Positions 18,667 to 28,976 are shown, counted from the stretch's first letter. The stretch: DNA of 38,888 nucleotides from an uncultured Prochlorococcus sp. (GCA_902624785.1 CACNYU010000009.1:1-38888), one strand, 5' to 3'. Translations and numbers: made by a program. Notes: generated by a model from the letters alone, not told the origin.

Positions 18667-18678
18667 CTACTACTACTA
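18667..18678 (+). repeat. (CTA)4, candidate DnaA-trio element
   Basis: Four CTA trinucleotides in register begin four bases after the last forward DnaA box. The complementary strand reads 3'-GAT-5' four times, which is the DnaA-trio consensus bound by a DnaA filament on one strand during origin opening. The orientation and order (box, short spacer, trios, A/T tract) are those of the B. subtilis unwinding region. An A/T-only stretch (AAATATAAATATTTAAAA) follows at once. Confidence 0.7.
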
Positions 18679-18795
18679 AATATAAATATTTAAAATTAAT
18701 TACTTTAGATATTTATTGAATAATTAAAAAAAAATAAGAGATGGAATTCCTTTAAAAGTAGAACTAATATATATTTATTAAACAAAAAATTTCAG

Positions 18796-19959
18796 ATGGA
18801 GATAGTTTGTCAACAAAGTGAGTTGAACATTGCTATTCAATTAGTGAATAAAGCTGTAGCTTCTAGACCTACACATCCTATACTATCCAATATTTTATTT
18901 ACAGCGGATGAGGTTACTAATAAAATTAGCTTGACAGGATTTGACTTGAATTTAGGAATTCAAACTTCTTTTGACGCTAATGTAGCTAAAAGTGGTGCTA
19001 TCACAATTCCTTCAAAAATTTTATCTGAAATAGTTTCTAAACTACCTAGCGAATCTCCAGTAACCCTGACAGTAGAAGAAGATTCAGAAAATATTTTATT
19101 AAAAAGTGATCGAGGATCTTTTAATTTAAAAGGAATAGCCTCTGATGATTATCCTAAGTTGCCCTTTGTAGAGAGTGGAGCTTCTTTAGATATCAATCCT
19201 GTTGTTTTTTTACAAGCTTTAAAACTAACAATGTTTTCTAGTAGTAATGACGAATCCAAACAGCTACTTACAGGCGTTAATTTTAAATTCAAAAATCACT
19301 CTTTAGAATCAGCAGCTACCGATGGACATCGATTAGCTGTTGTATTAACTTCTGAAGGAGAAAATTTTTCTAAATTAGAAATGATTAATAATTTAAATAG
19401 TGATGATAATTATTTATCTGTGACAATACCTACTAGATCTCTCCGTGAGATAGAAAAACTTGTTAATACAAAAATAAAAGAGGATTCTATTAAATTGTTT
19501 TATGATAAAGGACAGGTTGTTTTTATTTCCTCTAATCAAATCATTACTACGAGAACTTTAGAAGGAAGTTATCCGAATTATTCACAACTTATCCCTGATA
19601 ATTTTTCAAAAGTTTTCAAATTTGAAAGGAATTTATTTATTAACTCTTTGGAACGTATTGCTGTTTTAGCTGATCAACAAAGTAGTGTAGTAAAAATAAA
19701 TATAAATGACGATAAATTTGCTTCAATAAGTGCTGATGCTCAAGACATAGGAAATGCTAGAGAATTATTGCCTGTTTCTTTTGATGGTGATCAAATTGAT
19801 ATAGCTTTTAATGTAAGATATTTACTAGAGGGATTGCGAGTGATTACTTCTGAAAATATTTTATTGAAATGTAATTTGCCTAATACCCCAGCAGTCTTAG
19901 TACCTGACGATGATAGCTCTTTCACTTATTTAGTTATGCCAGTCCAAATTCGATCATAA
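18796..19959 (+). CDS. dnaN: DNA polymerase III beta sliding clamp DnaN
   Basis: The clamp is a ring-shaped dimer that tethers polymerase III to DNA and recruits repair and replication partners. The 387 residues form three similar domains of about 125 residues each. Typical segments are TILSNILF-like near residue 30, the conserved TDGHRLAV in domain 2, and the C-terminal YLVMPVQIR, whose MPVQ/MR end is nearly invariant. The ATG at 18796 is the first in frame. The gene is adjacent to the proposed origin without dnaA, as in other marine picocyanobacteria. The next gene starts one base after the stop, so the two are co-transcribed. Confidence 0.98.
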   Translation: MEIVCQQSELNIAIQLVNKAVASRPTHPILSNILFTADEVTNKISLTGFDLNLGIQTSFDANVAKSGAITIPSKILSEIVSKLPSESPVTLTVEEDSENILLKSDRGSFNLKGIASDDYPKLPFVESGASLDINPVVFLQALKLTMFSSSNDESKQLLTGVNFKFKNHSLESAATDGHRLAVVLTSEGENFSKLEMINNLNSDDNYLSVTIPTRSLREIEKLVNTKIKEDSIKLFYDKGQVVFISSNQIITTRTLEGSYPNYSQLIPDNFSKVFKFERNLFINSLERIAVLADQQSSVVKININDDKFASISADAQDIGNARELLPVSFDGDQIDIAFNVRYLLEGLRVITSENILLKCNLPNTPAVLVPDDDSSFTYLVMPVQIRS

Positions 19960-19960
19960 G

Positions 19961-20686
19961 GTGAAATTACCTCAACAATATCTTTTAAGTAATTTATTAA
20001 GTCATAATGTTCGAAAGAATATGACATTATCTTATGGTGTAGGTGAAACTGTATGGATGCATCCACCTGTTCATCGTATCCTTGGCTGGTCCTCGAGACC
20101 TTCAAATTTAAATTTAAAAAGAAATGTTTGGAGATTAAATCAAATAAGCCAAATTGTCGATAGTGATATTTTTGTTAAAGGGGAGCCAGCTATATCAGAT
20201 TTGAATACATTAAATAGATTTCCTAGTCTTTTATTTGCAAATTTAATCAATAAAAATGGTTTAAAAATTGGTTCAATAGCCGATTTTATTTTTGATTTTA
20301 AAACAGGCAATATTTTAAGCTATTTAATCTCTAGGTCTAATCCTCGTATCCCTGGGTCTAGTCGATGGAAATTAAATATTAAAAGTATTACTGATCAGCA
20401 GCCAGGATTAGTCTTTTGTTGTGAAGAATCTCTTGATGACTTTGTGTTAATAAAATCTAGTATTAAAAATGAATTTTTTAAAAAAGGAAAAAACTTATTT
20501 AATAAATTTGATGATATGAGAAACATTGCTACTAATAAATTAGAAGATTGGTTAGAAGAGGATGACTTTTATAGCTCAAAATTTGATTCAGCAGATGATC
20601 AATTAATAAATAAAAATAATAAAATCAAACCAGATGTTAAAAATTCAAATTATTCTAATAATAGAGAAAATGATCCTTGGATTTGA
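19961..20686 (+). CDS. PRC-barrel domain protein
   Basis: The gene starts with GTG one base after the dnaN stop and encodes 241 residues. Residues about 85-165 form a PRC-barrel-like domain, a short beta barrel around GLKIGSIADFIFDFKTGNILSYLISR. Such domains bind proteins or pigments in photosynthetic reaction centres and RNA-maturation factors. The N-terminal part has a conserved WMHPPVHRILGWSSRPSNL segment shared with other cyanobacterial homologues as I recall them. The last 70 residues are Lys/Asn/Asp-rich and probably unstructured. It is always next to dnaN in the picocyanobacteria I recall, but the function is not established. purL begins three bases after the stop. Confidence 0.82.
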   Translation: MKLPQQYLLSNLLSHNVRKNMTLSYGVGETVWMHPPVHRILGWSSRPSNLNLKRNVWRLNQISQIVDSDIFVKGEPAISDLNTLNRFPSLLFANLINKNGLKIGSIADFIFDFKTGNILSYLISRSNPRIPGSSRWKLNIKSITDQQPGLVFCCEESLDDFVLIKSSIKNEFFKKGKNLFNKFDDMRNIATNKLEDWLEEDDFYSSKFDSADDQLINKNNKIKPDVKNSNYSNNRENDPWI

Positions 20687-20689
20687 ATA

Positions 20690-23032
20690 ATGGTAAATTC
20701 TTCAGATATTAATTCATATGATGTTCCTCAAGCTCTCAAAACTGAAAATTTAACAGATAATGATTATCAAGAAATCTGTTCAAGACTAGGAAGAAAACCT
20801 AATAGAACTGAACTAGGAATGTTTGGCGTTATGTGGTCTGAGCATTGCTGTTACAGAAACTCAAAACCTTTACTGGCAAAATTTCCCGTTAAAGGTGATT
20901 ATGTTCTGATTGGTCCAGGTGAAAATGCAGGAGTTATTGATGTTGGTCACAATCAAAAATTAGTTTTTAAAATTGAAAGTCATAATCATCCTTCTGCTAT
21001 AGAACCTTTTCAAGGTGCAGCAACTGGTGTTGGCGGTATTTTAAGAGATATTTTTACTATGGGTGCTAGACCTATAGCAGTTTTAAACTCTTTAAGATTT
21101 GGAAATATTGACAACCCATCTAATTTAGCCTTATTAAGAGGAGTTGTTTCAGGAATCTCTCATTATGGAAATTGTGTTGGGGTTCCCACCGTTGGAGGTG
21201 AAATAAGTTTTGATGATAGTTATTCTGGGAATCCTCTTGTAAATGTAATGGCTTTAGGTTTGTTAGAAACTGATGAAATAGTATGTTCAGGAGCAAAAAA
21301 TGTTGGATCTCCTGTCCTATATGTCGGGAATACAACTGGAAGAGATGGAGTTGGAGGGGCAAGTTTTGCTAGTTCCGAACTAACATCTTCTTCGTTAGAT
21401 GATAGACCAGCTGTTCAAGTAGGTGATCCCTTCTTAGAAAAGAGTTTAATTGAGGCATGCTTAAGTGCTTTTAAAACAGGAGATGTTATAGCTGCTCAAG
21501 ATATGGGAGCTGCCGGTATTACCTGTAGTACTGCAGAAATGGCTGCTAATGGTGATCTAGGTATTAGTGTTGATTTGGATTTGGTACCATCAAGAGAACA
21601 GAATATGACTGCTTATCAATATTTGCTTTCAGAGTCGCAAGAAAGAATGTTGTTAGTAGTTAAAGAAGATAAGATAAATACTCTTATTAATGAATTTCAT
21701 AAATGGGGGTTATATGCTTGTGTTATTGGAAAAGTTATAAAAGAAAAGGAAGTTATAATTTCTCATCAAAAGCGAGTTGTAGCAAGAATCCCAACATCAG
21801 CTTTATCGGATCAAACTCCTGTGAGTTATCATAAAGTATTAAATGAACCACCAAACTATTTGTTAAACAAATGGAAGTGGAATGAAAATGAATTACCTAA
21901 GGACAAAAATAATAGTGTATATTCATTAAAATTCAAGAAGGAATTTTCTTGGTCAGAGATTATTTTACTTTTGTTATCTAATCCTACAATTGCTTCAAAA
22001 AAATGGGTTTATCAACAGTATGATTATCAAGTTCAGTTAAATACAATTTTCAGTCCTGGGGAGTCTGATGCAGCAGTTATAAGGTTAAGAAATCAAAATG
22101 ATAAAAGAAATAAGATAAATAATGAATACTCTGGGATAGCTGCTTCAGTTGATTGTAATAATAGATGGGTTGCTTTGGATCCATTAAGAGGAAGTATTGC
22201 TGCAGTGGTTGAATCAGCAAGAAATGTAAGCTGTGTAGGAGCTTTACCAGTGGCAATTACAAATAATTTAAATTTTGCATCGCCTGAGACAGAAATAGGT
22301 TATTGGCAGTTATCAAGTTCTTGTGAGGGTATCGCAATAGCATGTGAAGCTTTAGAAACTCCAGTTACAGGAGGAAATGTATCTTTATATAATGAATCAA
22401 TAGATGATGAAGGAAATAAGAAACCAATTCAACCAACGCCTGTTATAGGAATGGTTGGTATTCTAAAAAATGTAAAAAATGTAGTCTCATCCGGATGGAA
22501 AAACATCAATGATGAGATATGGATTATTGGATCTAGGGATTCAGGTTTAACTTTGGGAGCCACTTCGTATCTAGAATATTTCCATGGACAAGTAACAGGT
22601 AGGCCTCCTAGTTTAAATTTAATAGACGAGAAATTATGTCAATTGTTTATCAGAAATGGAATCTTAAATAATTTAATAATATCTTGTCATGATATCAGCG
22701 ATGGCGGTTTAGCTATTGCATTGGCAGAGGCTTGTATTATTTCAGACAAAGGGGCTTCAATAAATCTTACAGGGGATGCTAGAAAAGATAATCTTCTTTT
22801 TGGTGAAGGGGGGTCAAGAATTATTTTTTCAATACCCCAGATAAGAAAAGATGAATGGCTAAGATTTGTTTCAGAAGAAAGTAAAAAATTTACAGACAGT
22901 ATTTACGTTTCAAAAATTGGAACCGTTTCTCAAGACGTATTAAAAATAAAAAATTTAGACAATATACTTTGTGATTTAAAAATAAGCACGTTAGCTGATA
23001 AATTTAATAATGGTTTATCAAATAATTTTTAA
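20690..23032 (+). CDS. purL: Phosphoribosylformylglycinamidine synthase subunit PurL (small type)
   Basis: PurL converts FGAR to FGAM with ATP and ammonia, step four of purine synthesis. The 780 residues match the small PurL that works with separate PurQ (glutaminase) and PurS; neither is in the window. Features in order are MWSEHCCYRNSKPLL (substrate-binding), KIESHNHPSAIEPFQGAATGVGGI, the GMGA-like AQDMGAAGITCSTAEMA and, in the second half, DPLRGSIAAVVESARN, TGGNVSLYNE and HDISDGGLAIALAEA. It follows the PRC-barrel gene by three bases and precedes purF by 40 bases, so the first purine steps are grouped with dnaN. Confidence 0.97.
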   Translation: MVNSSDINSYDVPQALKTENLTDNDYQEICSRLGRKPNRTELGMFGVMWSEHCCYRNSKPLLAKFPVKGDYVLIGPGENAGVIDVGHNQKLVFKIESHNHPSAIEPFQGAATGVGGILRDIFTMGARPIAVLNSLRFGNIDNPSNLALLRGVVSGISHYGNCVGVPTVGGEISFDDSYSGNPLVNVMALGLLETDEIVCSGAKNVGSPVLYVGNTTGRDGVGGASFASSELTSSSLDDRPAVQVGDPFLEKSLIEACLSAFKTGDVIAAQDMGAAGITCSTAEMAANGDLGISVDLDLVPSREQNMTAYQYLLSESQERMLLVVKEDKINTLINEFHKWGLYACVIGKVIKEKEVIISHQKRVVARIPTSALSDQTPVSYHKVLNEPPNYLLNKWKWNENELPKDKNNSVYSLKFKKEFSWSEIILLLLSNPTIASKKWVYQQYDYQVQLNTIFSPGESDAAVIRLRNQNDKRNKINNEYSGIAASVDCNNRWVALDPLRGSIAAVVESARNVSCVGALPVAITNNLNFASPETEIGYWQLSSSCEGIAIACEALETPVTGGNVSLYNESIDDEGNKKPIQPTPVIGMVGILKNVKNVVSSGWKNINDEIWIIGSRDSGLTLGATSYLEYFHGQVTGRPPSLNLIDEKLCQLFIRNGILNNLIISCHDISDGGLAIALAEACIISDKGASINLTGDARKDNLLFGEGGSRIIFSIPQIRKDEWLRFVSEESKKFTDSIYVSKIGTVSQDVLKIKNLDNILCDLKISTLADKFNNGLSNNF

Positions 23033-23072
23033 TAATGAATGCAATATATAAATTTAAATCAAAAATTTAATT

Positions 23073-24530
23073 ATGTGTGGAATTGTAGGAATTGTTTCTT
23101 CAGAAGATGTAAATCAACAGTTATACGATAGTCTTTTGCTTCTTCAGCACAGAGGTCAAGATTCAACTGGAATTGCTACTATGGATAATTCCATGTTTCA
23201 TATTTATAAAGCAAAAGGTCAAGTTAGTACGGCTTATAGAACAAGAGATATGAGGAATTTGATTGGGAAGATTGGATTAGGACATGTAAGATATGCGACA
23301 AAGGGCTCTGCCGAAAGTATTGAGGAAGCCCAACCATTTTACGTTAATGCACCTTATGGAATAGTGTTAATTCATAATGGAAATCTTACTAATACAAGAG
23401 AATTAGAAAAACAATTATTTAATATAGATAAACGCCATACAAATTCATCTAGCGATACAGAAATGTTATTAAATGTTTTCGCTACGGAATTACAATCTCA
23501 AGTACAAAATCAAGAATTAGATCCGAATCATATTTTTAAAGCAGTACGTTCTTTACATAAAAGAATTCAAGGATCATATGCTGCCATTTCATTGATTTCT
23601 GGTCATGGAATATTAGCATTTAGAGATCCTTTTGGCATAAGACCTTTGGTTATTGGAAAAAAGGTATCTGTTCAAAATAAAGATGAATGGATGATCGCAA
23701 GTGAGTCTTTGGTTTTAGAAAATAATGATTATACAATTGAAAGAGATGTTAGGCCTGGTGAGGCTATCTTTATTAGTAATCAAGGGGAATTTTTTTCACA
23801 ACAATGCTCAGATGATCCTAAATTATTTCCTTGCTCATTCGAGTATGTTTATTTAGCTAGACCAGATTCAATAATGAATGGTATTTCTGTTTATAAAGCG
23901 AGATTAAGAATGGGTGATTTTTTAGCAGAAACTATTAAAAAAACAATAACAAGTGGTGATATTGACGTTGTCATGCCTATCCCTGATTCTTCTAGACCCG
24001 CAGCCATGCAAGTTGCACGTCAATTAGCAATCGAATATAGAGAGGGTTTCTTTAAAAATAGATATGTAGGTAGAACATTTATCATGCCAGGCCAACAAAA
24101 AAGAAAGCAATCAGTTAGGCAAAAACTTAATGCAATGAGTACAGAGTTTAAAAATAAAAATGTATTAATAGTGGATGATTCTATTGTTAGAGGAACCACC
24201 TCTAAACAAATTGTTCAGATGGCAAAAGATGCTGGTGCAAATAAAGTTTTTTTCACATCTGCGGCACCGCCAGTTCGTTATCCTCATGTTTATGGTATAA
24301 ACATGCCAACACGTGAAGAATTAATTGCTCATAATAGATCGATAAGTCAAATAGCAGAAAGATTAGAAATAAATAATTTAGTTTATCAAAGTGTTGAAAA
24401 TTTAAAAAAATCAATTATTGATGATTCATCTGTTGAAGATTTAGATATGTGCTGTTTTACAGGATCATATGTAACTGGAAATATCAATGAAGAATATCTA
24501 GATTGGATAGAAAGGGAATATAAATCTTAA
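23073..24530 (+). CDS. purF: Amidophosphoribosyltransferase PurF
   Basis: PurF makes phosphoribosylamine from PRPP and glutamine, the committed step of purine synthesis. MCGIVGIVS at the N-terminus exposes Cys2 as the glutaminase nucleophile once Met is removed; there is no propeptide. [22 protein letters not shown] and HNGNLTN follow as in class II amidotransferases. The PRPP site [17 protein letters not shown] lies near residues 365-381. The C-terminal part ([15 protein letters not shown] and [11 protein letters not shown]) reads like the E. coli type. At the place where the B. subtilis Fe-S enzyme has a ligand cysteine before the tyrosine-glycine, this one has His-Val. The last four bases overlap the stop of the topoisomerase gene on the other strand. 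Confidence 0.96.
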   Translation: MCGIVGIVSSEDVNQQLYDSLLLLQHRGQDSTGIATMDNSMFHIYKAKGQVSTAYRTRDMRNLIGKIGLGHVRYATKGSAESIEEAQPFYVNAPYGIVLIHNGNLTNTRELEKQLFNIDKRHTNSSSDTEMLLNVFATELQSQVQNQELDPNHIFKAVRSLHKRIQGSYAAISLISGHGILAFRDPFGIRPLVIGKKVSVQNKDEWMIASESLVLENNDYTIERDVRPGEAIFISNQGEFFSQQCSDDPKLFPCSFEYVYLARPDSIMNGISVYKARLRMGDFLAETIKKTITSGDIDVVMPIPDSSRPAAMQVARQLAIEYREGFFKNRYVGRTFIMPGQQKRKQSVRQKLNAMSTEFKNKNVLIVDDSIVRGTTSKQIVQMAKDAGANKVFFTSAAPPVRYPHVYGINMPTREELIAHNRSISQIAERLEINNLVYQSVENLKKSIIDDSSVEDLDMCCFTGSYVTGNINEEYLDWIEREYKS

Positions 24531-26968
24531 TTAATTAAGGTTTTTGAAAAATAAATATTATTTATGTATTCATCATTTTCAAAATCTAAAAAATCAATTT
24601 GATATTTTTTAGTATTTATATCTATTTTTAATTTGGAAAAATTTATGTTTGATGATCTACCCTTGTTTGTTATTATTTCACAATTTTTATTATCTATATT
24701 TATACTAAAATATTCATCATTTTTAATTTCTAATTTCTTATCTATAAAACCTAATTTTGAATTATAAGAATTATATATTTCATTTTCTTTAATTCTAAAA
24801 AACCTACCTTTTTTGGTAATTATTACAATTTGGTCATCTTTTATGCATGTGCAGCAAGATATTATCTCCTCGCGTGGAAAAAGTTTATTTAGGATAGTTC
24901 CTTGAGCTTGTTTAGATACAGGAGGAATATATTTATTGTTTAGTTTATATTTAAATAATCTTCCAAGTGATGTAAGTATAATAATTATCATATTTTCTTT
25001 AGATATAAATGAATTTATAATTTTATTTTCTTTTTTTGTTTTCATAATAGAAAATGCTCTATTTGTTTTTTGCATTTCATCATCATATAAAATCTTTTTA
25101 AATCGACCATCTTTGCATAAAACACATAAATAATTTTCTGTATTATTATCTAAATCATGAAAATTAACTATTTCATATGGATTAATATTACCTAATAATT
25201 TATTGTCTAATTTATAATCACAATTTAAATATCTTTTCCAGTCAATATTAATAACCTTACCACTAGATGTTAAAGCAAAAAGATTTAAATTGTAATTAAA
25301 ATCACATATAAATTGATATATATTTTTTTTAATAATTAATTTATTATGACTTTCAAGTAATTTTTTATAGTTATTATTTAATAAACTTTTTACATTGAAT
25401 TTACTATCAATTGTTATTTTTGTTTTATTAATAATAAACTCATCAAGAATTTGTTTACTAATAAATTTATTTTCATCCTCTAGATTAATATTTTTAATAA
25501 TTTTTGTAAATCTTTTTGTATTATATTTTTTCTTCAAGCTGATTAATTCATCTTCTAATATATTTAATAAAACCTCTCTTTCTCTTAATATTTTTTCAAG
25601 TGATTCTTTTTTTTCTTTCAAATCTATAATATTTTGATTTATTTGTATTCTTTCTAGGTTTGTTAATTTTTTTATTGGCATACTTAGAACAGCATCACTT
25701 TGTTTACTTGTTAAATCAAGTTTATTTTCCAACAATGATTTTGCTTCATTGGTGTTTTCAGAGTTTTGAACTATTTCAATGATTTTTTTTATATTTTTAA
25801 CTGCTAATGCAAAACCCTGAAGGATTTCTAACTTTTCTATTGTTATCTGTAAATAATGTTTTGTTCTTTTTAAAACAGTAAGTTCTCTGAATTCTAAAAA
25901 ATGTTTTAAATATTCTTTTAAGGATAGTTGAACCGGTTTCCCATCAATTAAAGCTAAAAATATAGCCCCAAAATTAGTTTGTAATGATGTCTTTTTGTAT
26001 AGATCAGATATAACTAAATCACTATTGATGTTCTTTTTCAATTCTATTATTATTCTCATACCATCCCTATCGCTTTCGTCGCGAATATCTGAAATACCAC
26101 TTATTTTTCCACTATTTACTAGATCAGCTAATTTTTCAATCCAAGCTGCTTTGTTGGTTTGGTAAGGAAGCTCTGTTACGACAAGTGCATTTCTCTTGTG
26201 CTTACCTTTTCCAGTATTAATTTCTTCATGATGTATGATTCCTCTTATTGTTAGCGATCCTCTTCCTGTCTTGTAAATTTCTTTGATATTGTCAGAATAG
26301 ATTAGTTCACCACCCGTAGGAAAATCTGGGCCTTTAACTATAGAAATTAGCTTTGATTCTTCTATTTCAGGATTATTAATAAGTTGAACTAATGCATCTA
26401 TAATTTCTCCTAAGTTGTGAGGAGGGATATTTGTTGCCATTCCTACTGCAATTCCAGACGAGCCGTTTAGTAACAAGAAAGGTAATTGAGCTGGCAAAAC
26501 ATCAGGTTCTTTTTGTGAACCATCAAAATTATCTGAGTAAGTTACTGTTTCTGATTCTATTTCTTTTAGTAATGCTTCATTAGCTATCGGAGCTAGCCTT
26601 GTCTCCGTATATCTCATAGCAGCAGGCGGATCGTCATCAACTGATCCAAAATTTCCATGACCATGAAGAGTAGGATATTTTGTTGAAAAATTTTGTACTA
26701 ATCTAACTAATGCGTCATATACTGCTTGATCTCCGTGTGGGTGATATTTTCCTAAAACATCTCCAACAACTCTTGCGCATTTCCTGAAAGGTCTATCAGG
26801 AGTTAAGCCTAACTCATGCATGGCGAAAAGAATTCTTCTTTGTACAGGCTTAAGGCCATCCCTAGCGTCTGGAAGAGCACGGCCAACTATCACGCTCATT
26901 GCATATTCCAAATATGAGCGTTGCATCTCTTGATGCAAAGATATAGATATGAATTTTTCCTTAACCAT
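24527..26968 (-). CDS. Type IIA DNA topoisomerase subunit A (GyrA/ParC-like)
   Basis: The A subunit cuts and rejoins DNA to change supercoiling or decatenate chromosomes. The 813 residues start with an ordinary breakage-reunion domain: [31 protein letters not shown], then [27 protein letters not shown], and the catalytic Tyr120 in AAMRYTE. A ParC/GyrA tower and coiled coil follow. The C-terminal third (from about 500) is Lys/Asn/Ile-rich and only faintly shows beta-pinwheel repeats. I do not see the QRRGGKG GyrA box; the nearest similar place reads [16 protein letters not shown]. That favours a topoisomerase IV-like role with a second, true gyrA elsewhere. No B subunit is adjacent. It is the last gene of a queG-TPR-topoisomerase run. 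Confidence 0.9.
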   Translation of the reverse strand: MVKEKFISISLHQEMQRSYLEYAMSVIVGRALPDARDGLKPVQRRILFAMHELGLTPDRPFRKCARVVGDVLGKYHPHGDQAVYDALVRLVQNFSTKYPTLHGHGNFGSVDDDPPAAMRYTETRLAPIANEALLKEIESETVTYSDNFDGSQKEPDVLPAQLPFLLLNGSSGIAVGMATNIPPHNLGEIIDALVQLINNPEIEESKLISIVKGPDFPTGGELIYSDNIKEIYKTGRGSLTIRGIIHHEEINTGKGKHKRNALVVTELPYQTNKAAWIEKLADLVNSGKISGISDIRDESDRDGMRIIIELKKNINSDLVISDLYKKTSLQTNFGAIFLALIDGKPVQLSLKEYLKHFLEFRELTVLKRTKHYLQITIEKLEILQGFALAVKNIKKIIEIVQNSENTNEAKSLLENKLDLTSKQSDAVLSMPIKKLTNLERIQINQNIIDLKEKKESLEKILREREVLLNILEDELISLKKKYNTKRFTKIIKNINLEDENKFISKQILDEFIINKTKITIDSKFNVKSLLNNNYKKLLESHNKLIIKKNIYQFICDFNYNLNLFALTSSGKVINIDWKRYLNCDYKLDNKLLGNINPYEIVNFHDLDNNTENYLCVLCKDGRFKKILYDDEMQKTNRAFSIMKTKKENKIINSFISKENMIIIILTSLGRLFKYKLNNKYIPPVSKQAQGTILNKLFPREEIISCCTCIKDDQIVIITKKGRFFRIKENEIYNSYNSKLGFIDKKLEIKNDEYFSINIDNKNCEIITNKGRSSNINFSKLKIDINTKKYQIDFLDFENDEYINNIYFSKTLIN

Positions 26969-27054
26969 TAATTAGGAATACTGTGTAATTCTAAAAATAA
27001 CTATGTTTACATTAATAGGAAAAAAAATATTTTCCAGTAGGAATAATAGTAATT

Positions 27055-27915
27055 CTAATTTTTATATAGATTTGCAATAGAAATATCTTGCTTCAATTCT
27101 TTACTTTTAAAAAGTTCTTCAGTTGCCTTTTGTAATTTTTCTCCCCATAGCTGCTCCTCTCTAAATTCGAAAGATACATAATTTGGATTTTTTTGTAATG
27201 CTTCTTTTACAAGTAATATAGACTTTTTTTTATTTGATTCTTTTAATGATACGCCTAAAGCAAGCATTGATTCAGCATTGTTTTCAATTTCTATTGCTTG
27301 GGTGAAATTATTAATTGCTAAAAGTATTTCGTCTCTTTCGAAATATATTAAACCTTTGTTATTGATTGCTTGCCAAAAATTTGCTTTGATTTCATTGATT
27401 TTGTTGTATTTTGATAAAGCTTTTTCATAATTTTTCTCCATTAGAAATATATTTCCATATTGAAAGAGAGCATTTATATTATCTGGCTGTATTCTTAACC
27501 CCTGTTTAAGTGATCTTTTCGCTTTTTGTTTTTTGTTTTGATTTATATAAATTGCTCCTTCCGCGAAATATAATTCACTCACTAATGGATTTAATAACTT
27601 TCCTTTTTCAATTGATACAAGAGCATCATCAAAAAGTTTATTATTTACTTGAGCTTCAGCTAAAAGAACCCAAAGATTCACATCTATTGGATTTAATGAG
27701 ATTGCTAATTTAGCTAATGCTAAGCCTTCTTTGAATTGCCCAAAGTATAAAAGTTGATATGCACTTTTTCCAATTTCTGAGCCATTTTTTTTTAAAAATT
27801 TTTTGGAAGGTAAATCATAGTAAGGAATAAAAGCATTTGTTTTTTGTGCGTTAAAAAAATTTAATCCAATAAATTGTAAAAATAATATTTTAAATATTAA
27901 AAGTTTTTTAAACAT
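27055..27915 (-). CDS. TPR-repeat protein with signal peptide
   Basis: The 286-residue protein begins with a basic and hydrophobic signal segment (MFKKLLIFKILFLQFIGLNFF) and a likely cut after NAQKTNA. About five tetratricopeptide repeats follow, with the usual small residues at helix crossings: GQFKEGLALAKLAISLNP, KLFDDALVSIEKGKLLNP, QKAKRSLKQGLRIQPDN, NYEKALSKYNKI and DEILLAINNFTQAIEI. It would be a periplasmic or lumenal protein-binding scaffold; partners are unknown. The ATG at 27915 is six bases after the queG stop, so both are on one mRNA. The gap to the topoisomerase gene downstream is 86 bases. Confidence 0.82.
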   Translation of the reverse strand: MFKKLLIFKILFLQFIGLNFFNAQKTNAFIPYYDLPSKKFLKKNGSEIGKSAYQLLYFGQFKEGLALAKLAISLNPIDVNLWVLLAEAQVNNKLFDDALVSIEKGKLLNPLVSELYFAEGAIYINQNKKQKAKRSLKQGLRIQPDNINALFQYGNIFLMEKNYEKALSKYNKINEIKANFWQAINNKGLIYFERDEILLAINNFTQAIEIENNAESMLALGVSLKESNKKKSILLVKEALQKNPNYVSFEFREEQLWGEKLQKATEELFKSKELKQDISIANLYKN

Positions 27916-27921
27916 AATGGA

Positions 27922-28851
27922 TCATTTTTTTTGAAGAGATGCTCTTATATTTCTTCGCCACATCCATGGTTTAATTCTTCTAAGTGTATTACCCTGTAAT
28001 TTTTCTGACCATTCATGATCCTTCCATTTAAGTGAATCTAAAGTGAGTTCTTGCATCCATTGTTTTGGAATTGCATCAATATTTTTATTTGTTGGTGTTG
28101 ATTTGTTCCATGGACAGACATCTTGACAAATATCACAACCTGCTATCCAGCCGTTAAGATTTTTTTCGATATTAGAGGGTAAATGTAAATCTCTATTCTC
28201 TATAGTATGATATGCAATACATAATTTTGAATTAATAACGAATGGCTCGGTAATAGCTTTAGTTGGACATTTATCTATACATTTTTCACATTGCCCACAC
28301 TGAGGTTTTGTAGGTTTATCTGCCTCAAGTTTTGTATTAAAAATTATAAAGCCTAAAGAAATCCAAGAACCATTTTCCTTGTTTATTAAATTACTATTTT
28401 TGCCAATCCATCCTAAACCTGATTCTTCTGCCCAAGCTTTTTCAAGTAATGGAGAGCTATCAACACAAATTTTCCATTTGCATGCTGGTAATTGAGAATT
28501 AATCCATTTCCCAAGGTTTTTTAATTTCTTATGTATCAATTTATGATAATCTTCTCCTTGACCAAATTTTGCAATTTTTAATTGATTTCTTTCAATACTT
28601 TTTTCACTTAAATAGTTGTAGCCAACAGCTAAAACACTTTCTGCCCCATTTAGAAGCAAATTTATATTTTTTCTTTTTTCTGCTTCCATCCACTTCATTT
28701 CGCTATGGAAATTATTATCTAGCCATCTATCTAGAGCTTTAGTTCTTAAATTTATTCTAGAACTACCAGGAATATTTGCAATTCCTGCTATTGCAAAGCC
28801 TTCTTCTATCGCTTTTCTTTTCAGTTCTTTACTTAATTCTTTAATGTTCAT
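27922..28851 (-). CDS. queG: Epoxyqueuosine reductase QueG
   Basis: QueG reduces epoxyqueuosine to queuosine in tRNA, the last step of queuosine synthesis, using cobalamin and two 4Fe-4S clusters. The 309 residues carry VDSSPLLEKAWAEESGLGWIGKN with the conserved Asp-Ser near residue 125. The first cluster motif is CGQCEKCIDKCPTKAI. A further cysteine lies in LCIAYHTIENR, and a second cluster motif is CDICQDVCPWN. This is the short form without the C-terminal HEAT-like domain found in some species. The ATG at 28851 is used. The gene diverges from the DUF502 gene across 151 bases that hold promoters for both. Confidence 0.95.
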   Translation of the reverse strand: MNIKELSKELKRKAIEEGFAIAGIANIPGSSRINLRTKALDRWLDNNFHSEMKWMEAEKRKNINLLLNGAESVLAVGYNYLSEKSIERNQLKIAKFGQGEDYHKLIHKKLKNLGKWINSQLPACKWKICVDSSPLLEKAWAEESGLGWIGKNSNLINKENGSWISLGFIIFNTKLEADKPTKPQCGQCEKCIDKCPTKAITEPFVINSKLCIAYHTIENRDLHLPSNIEKNLNGWIAGCDICQDVCPWNKSTPTNKNIDAIPKQWMQELTLDSLKWKDHEWSEKLQGNTLRRIKPWMWRRNIRASLQKK

Positions 28852-28976
28852 TCGTTAAGTAACGGTGTTGTAATTTTAAAAATTTTTATTTATTAGATAA
28901 AAATCATTGGTTTTTTGAAGTGATTATCAGAAAAATAATTTAAATAATTAGTTAACTTGTTAATTTACTAGTAAAG

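Larger units (their letters stand above)
18449..18795. other. oriC: Candidate chromosomal replication origin (oriC)
   Basis: This is the longest gap in the window (347 bases) and it has no coding frame. It lies directly upstream of dnaN. On the left are two near-consensus DnaA boxes plus one degenerate box, all in reverse orientation at 30-31 base spacing. On the right, two abutting forward boxes lead into four CTA trinucleotides and an almost pure A/T stretch to about 18735. G/C strand bias of genes flips across the gap. In cyanobacteria the origin has been mapped beside dnaN, and dnaA is typically elsewhere, as here. The dnaN promoter must also lie in the right part of this region. Confidence 0.8.

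Noticed and set aside
27018-27035. GGAAAA ... TTTTCC hairpin between the TPR and topoisomerase genes
   Set aside because: Mostly A-T pairs with no T run in the reading direction; such palindromes are expected at this base composition.
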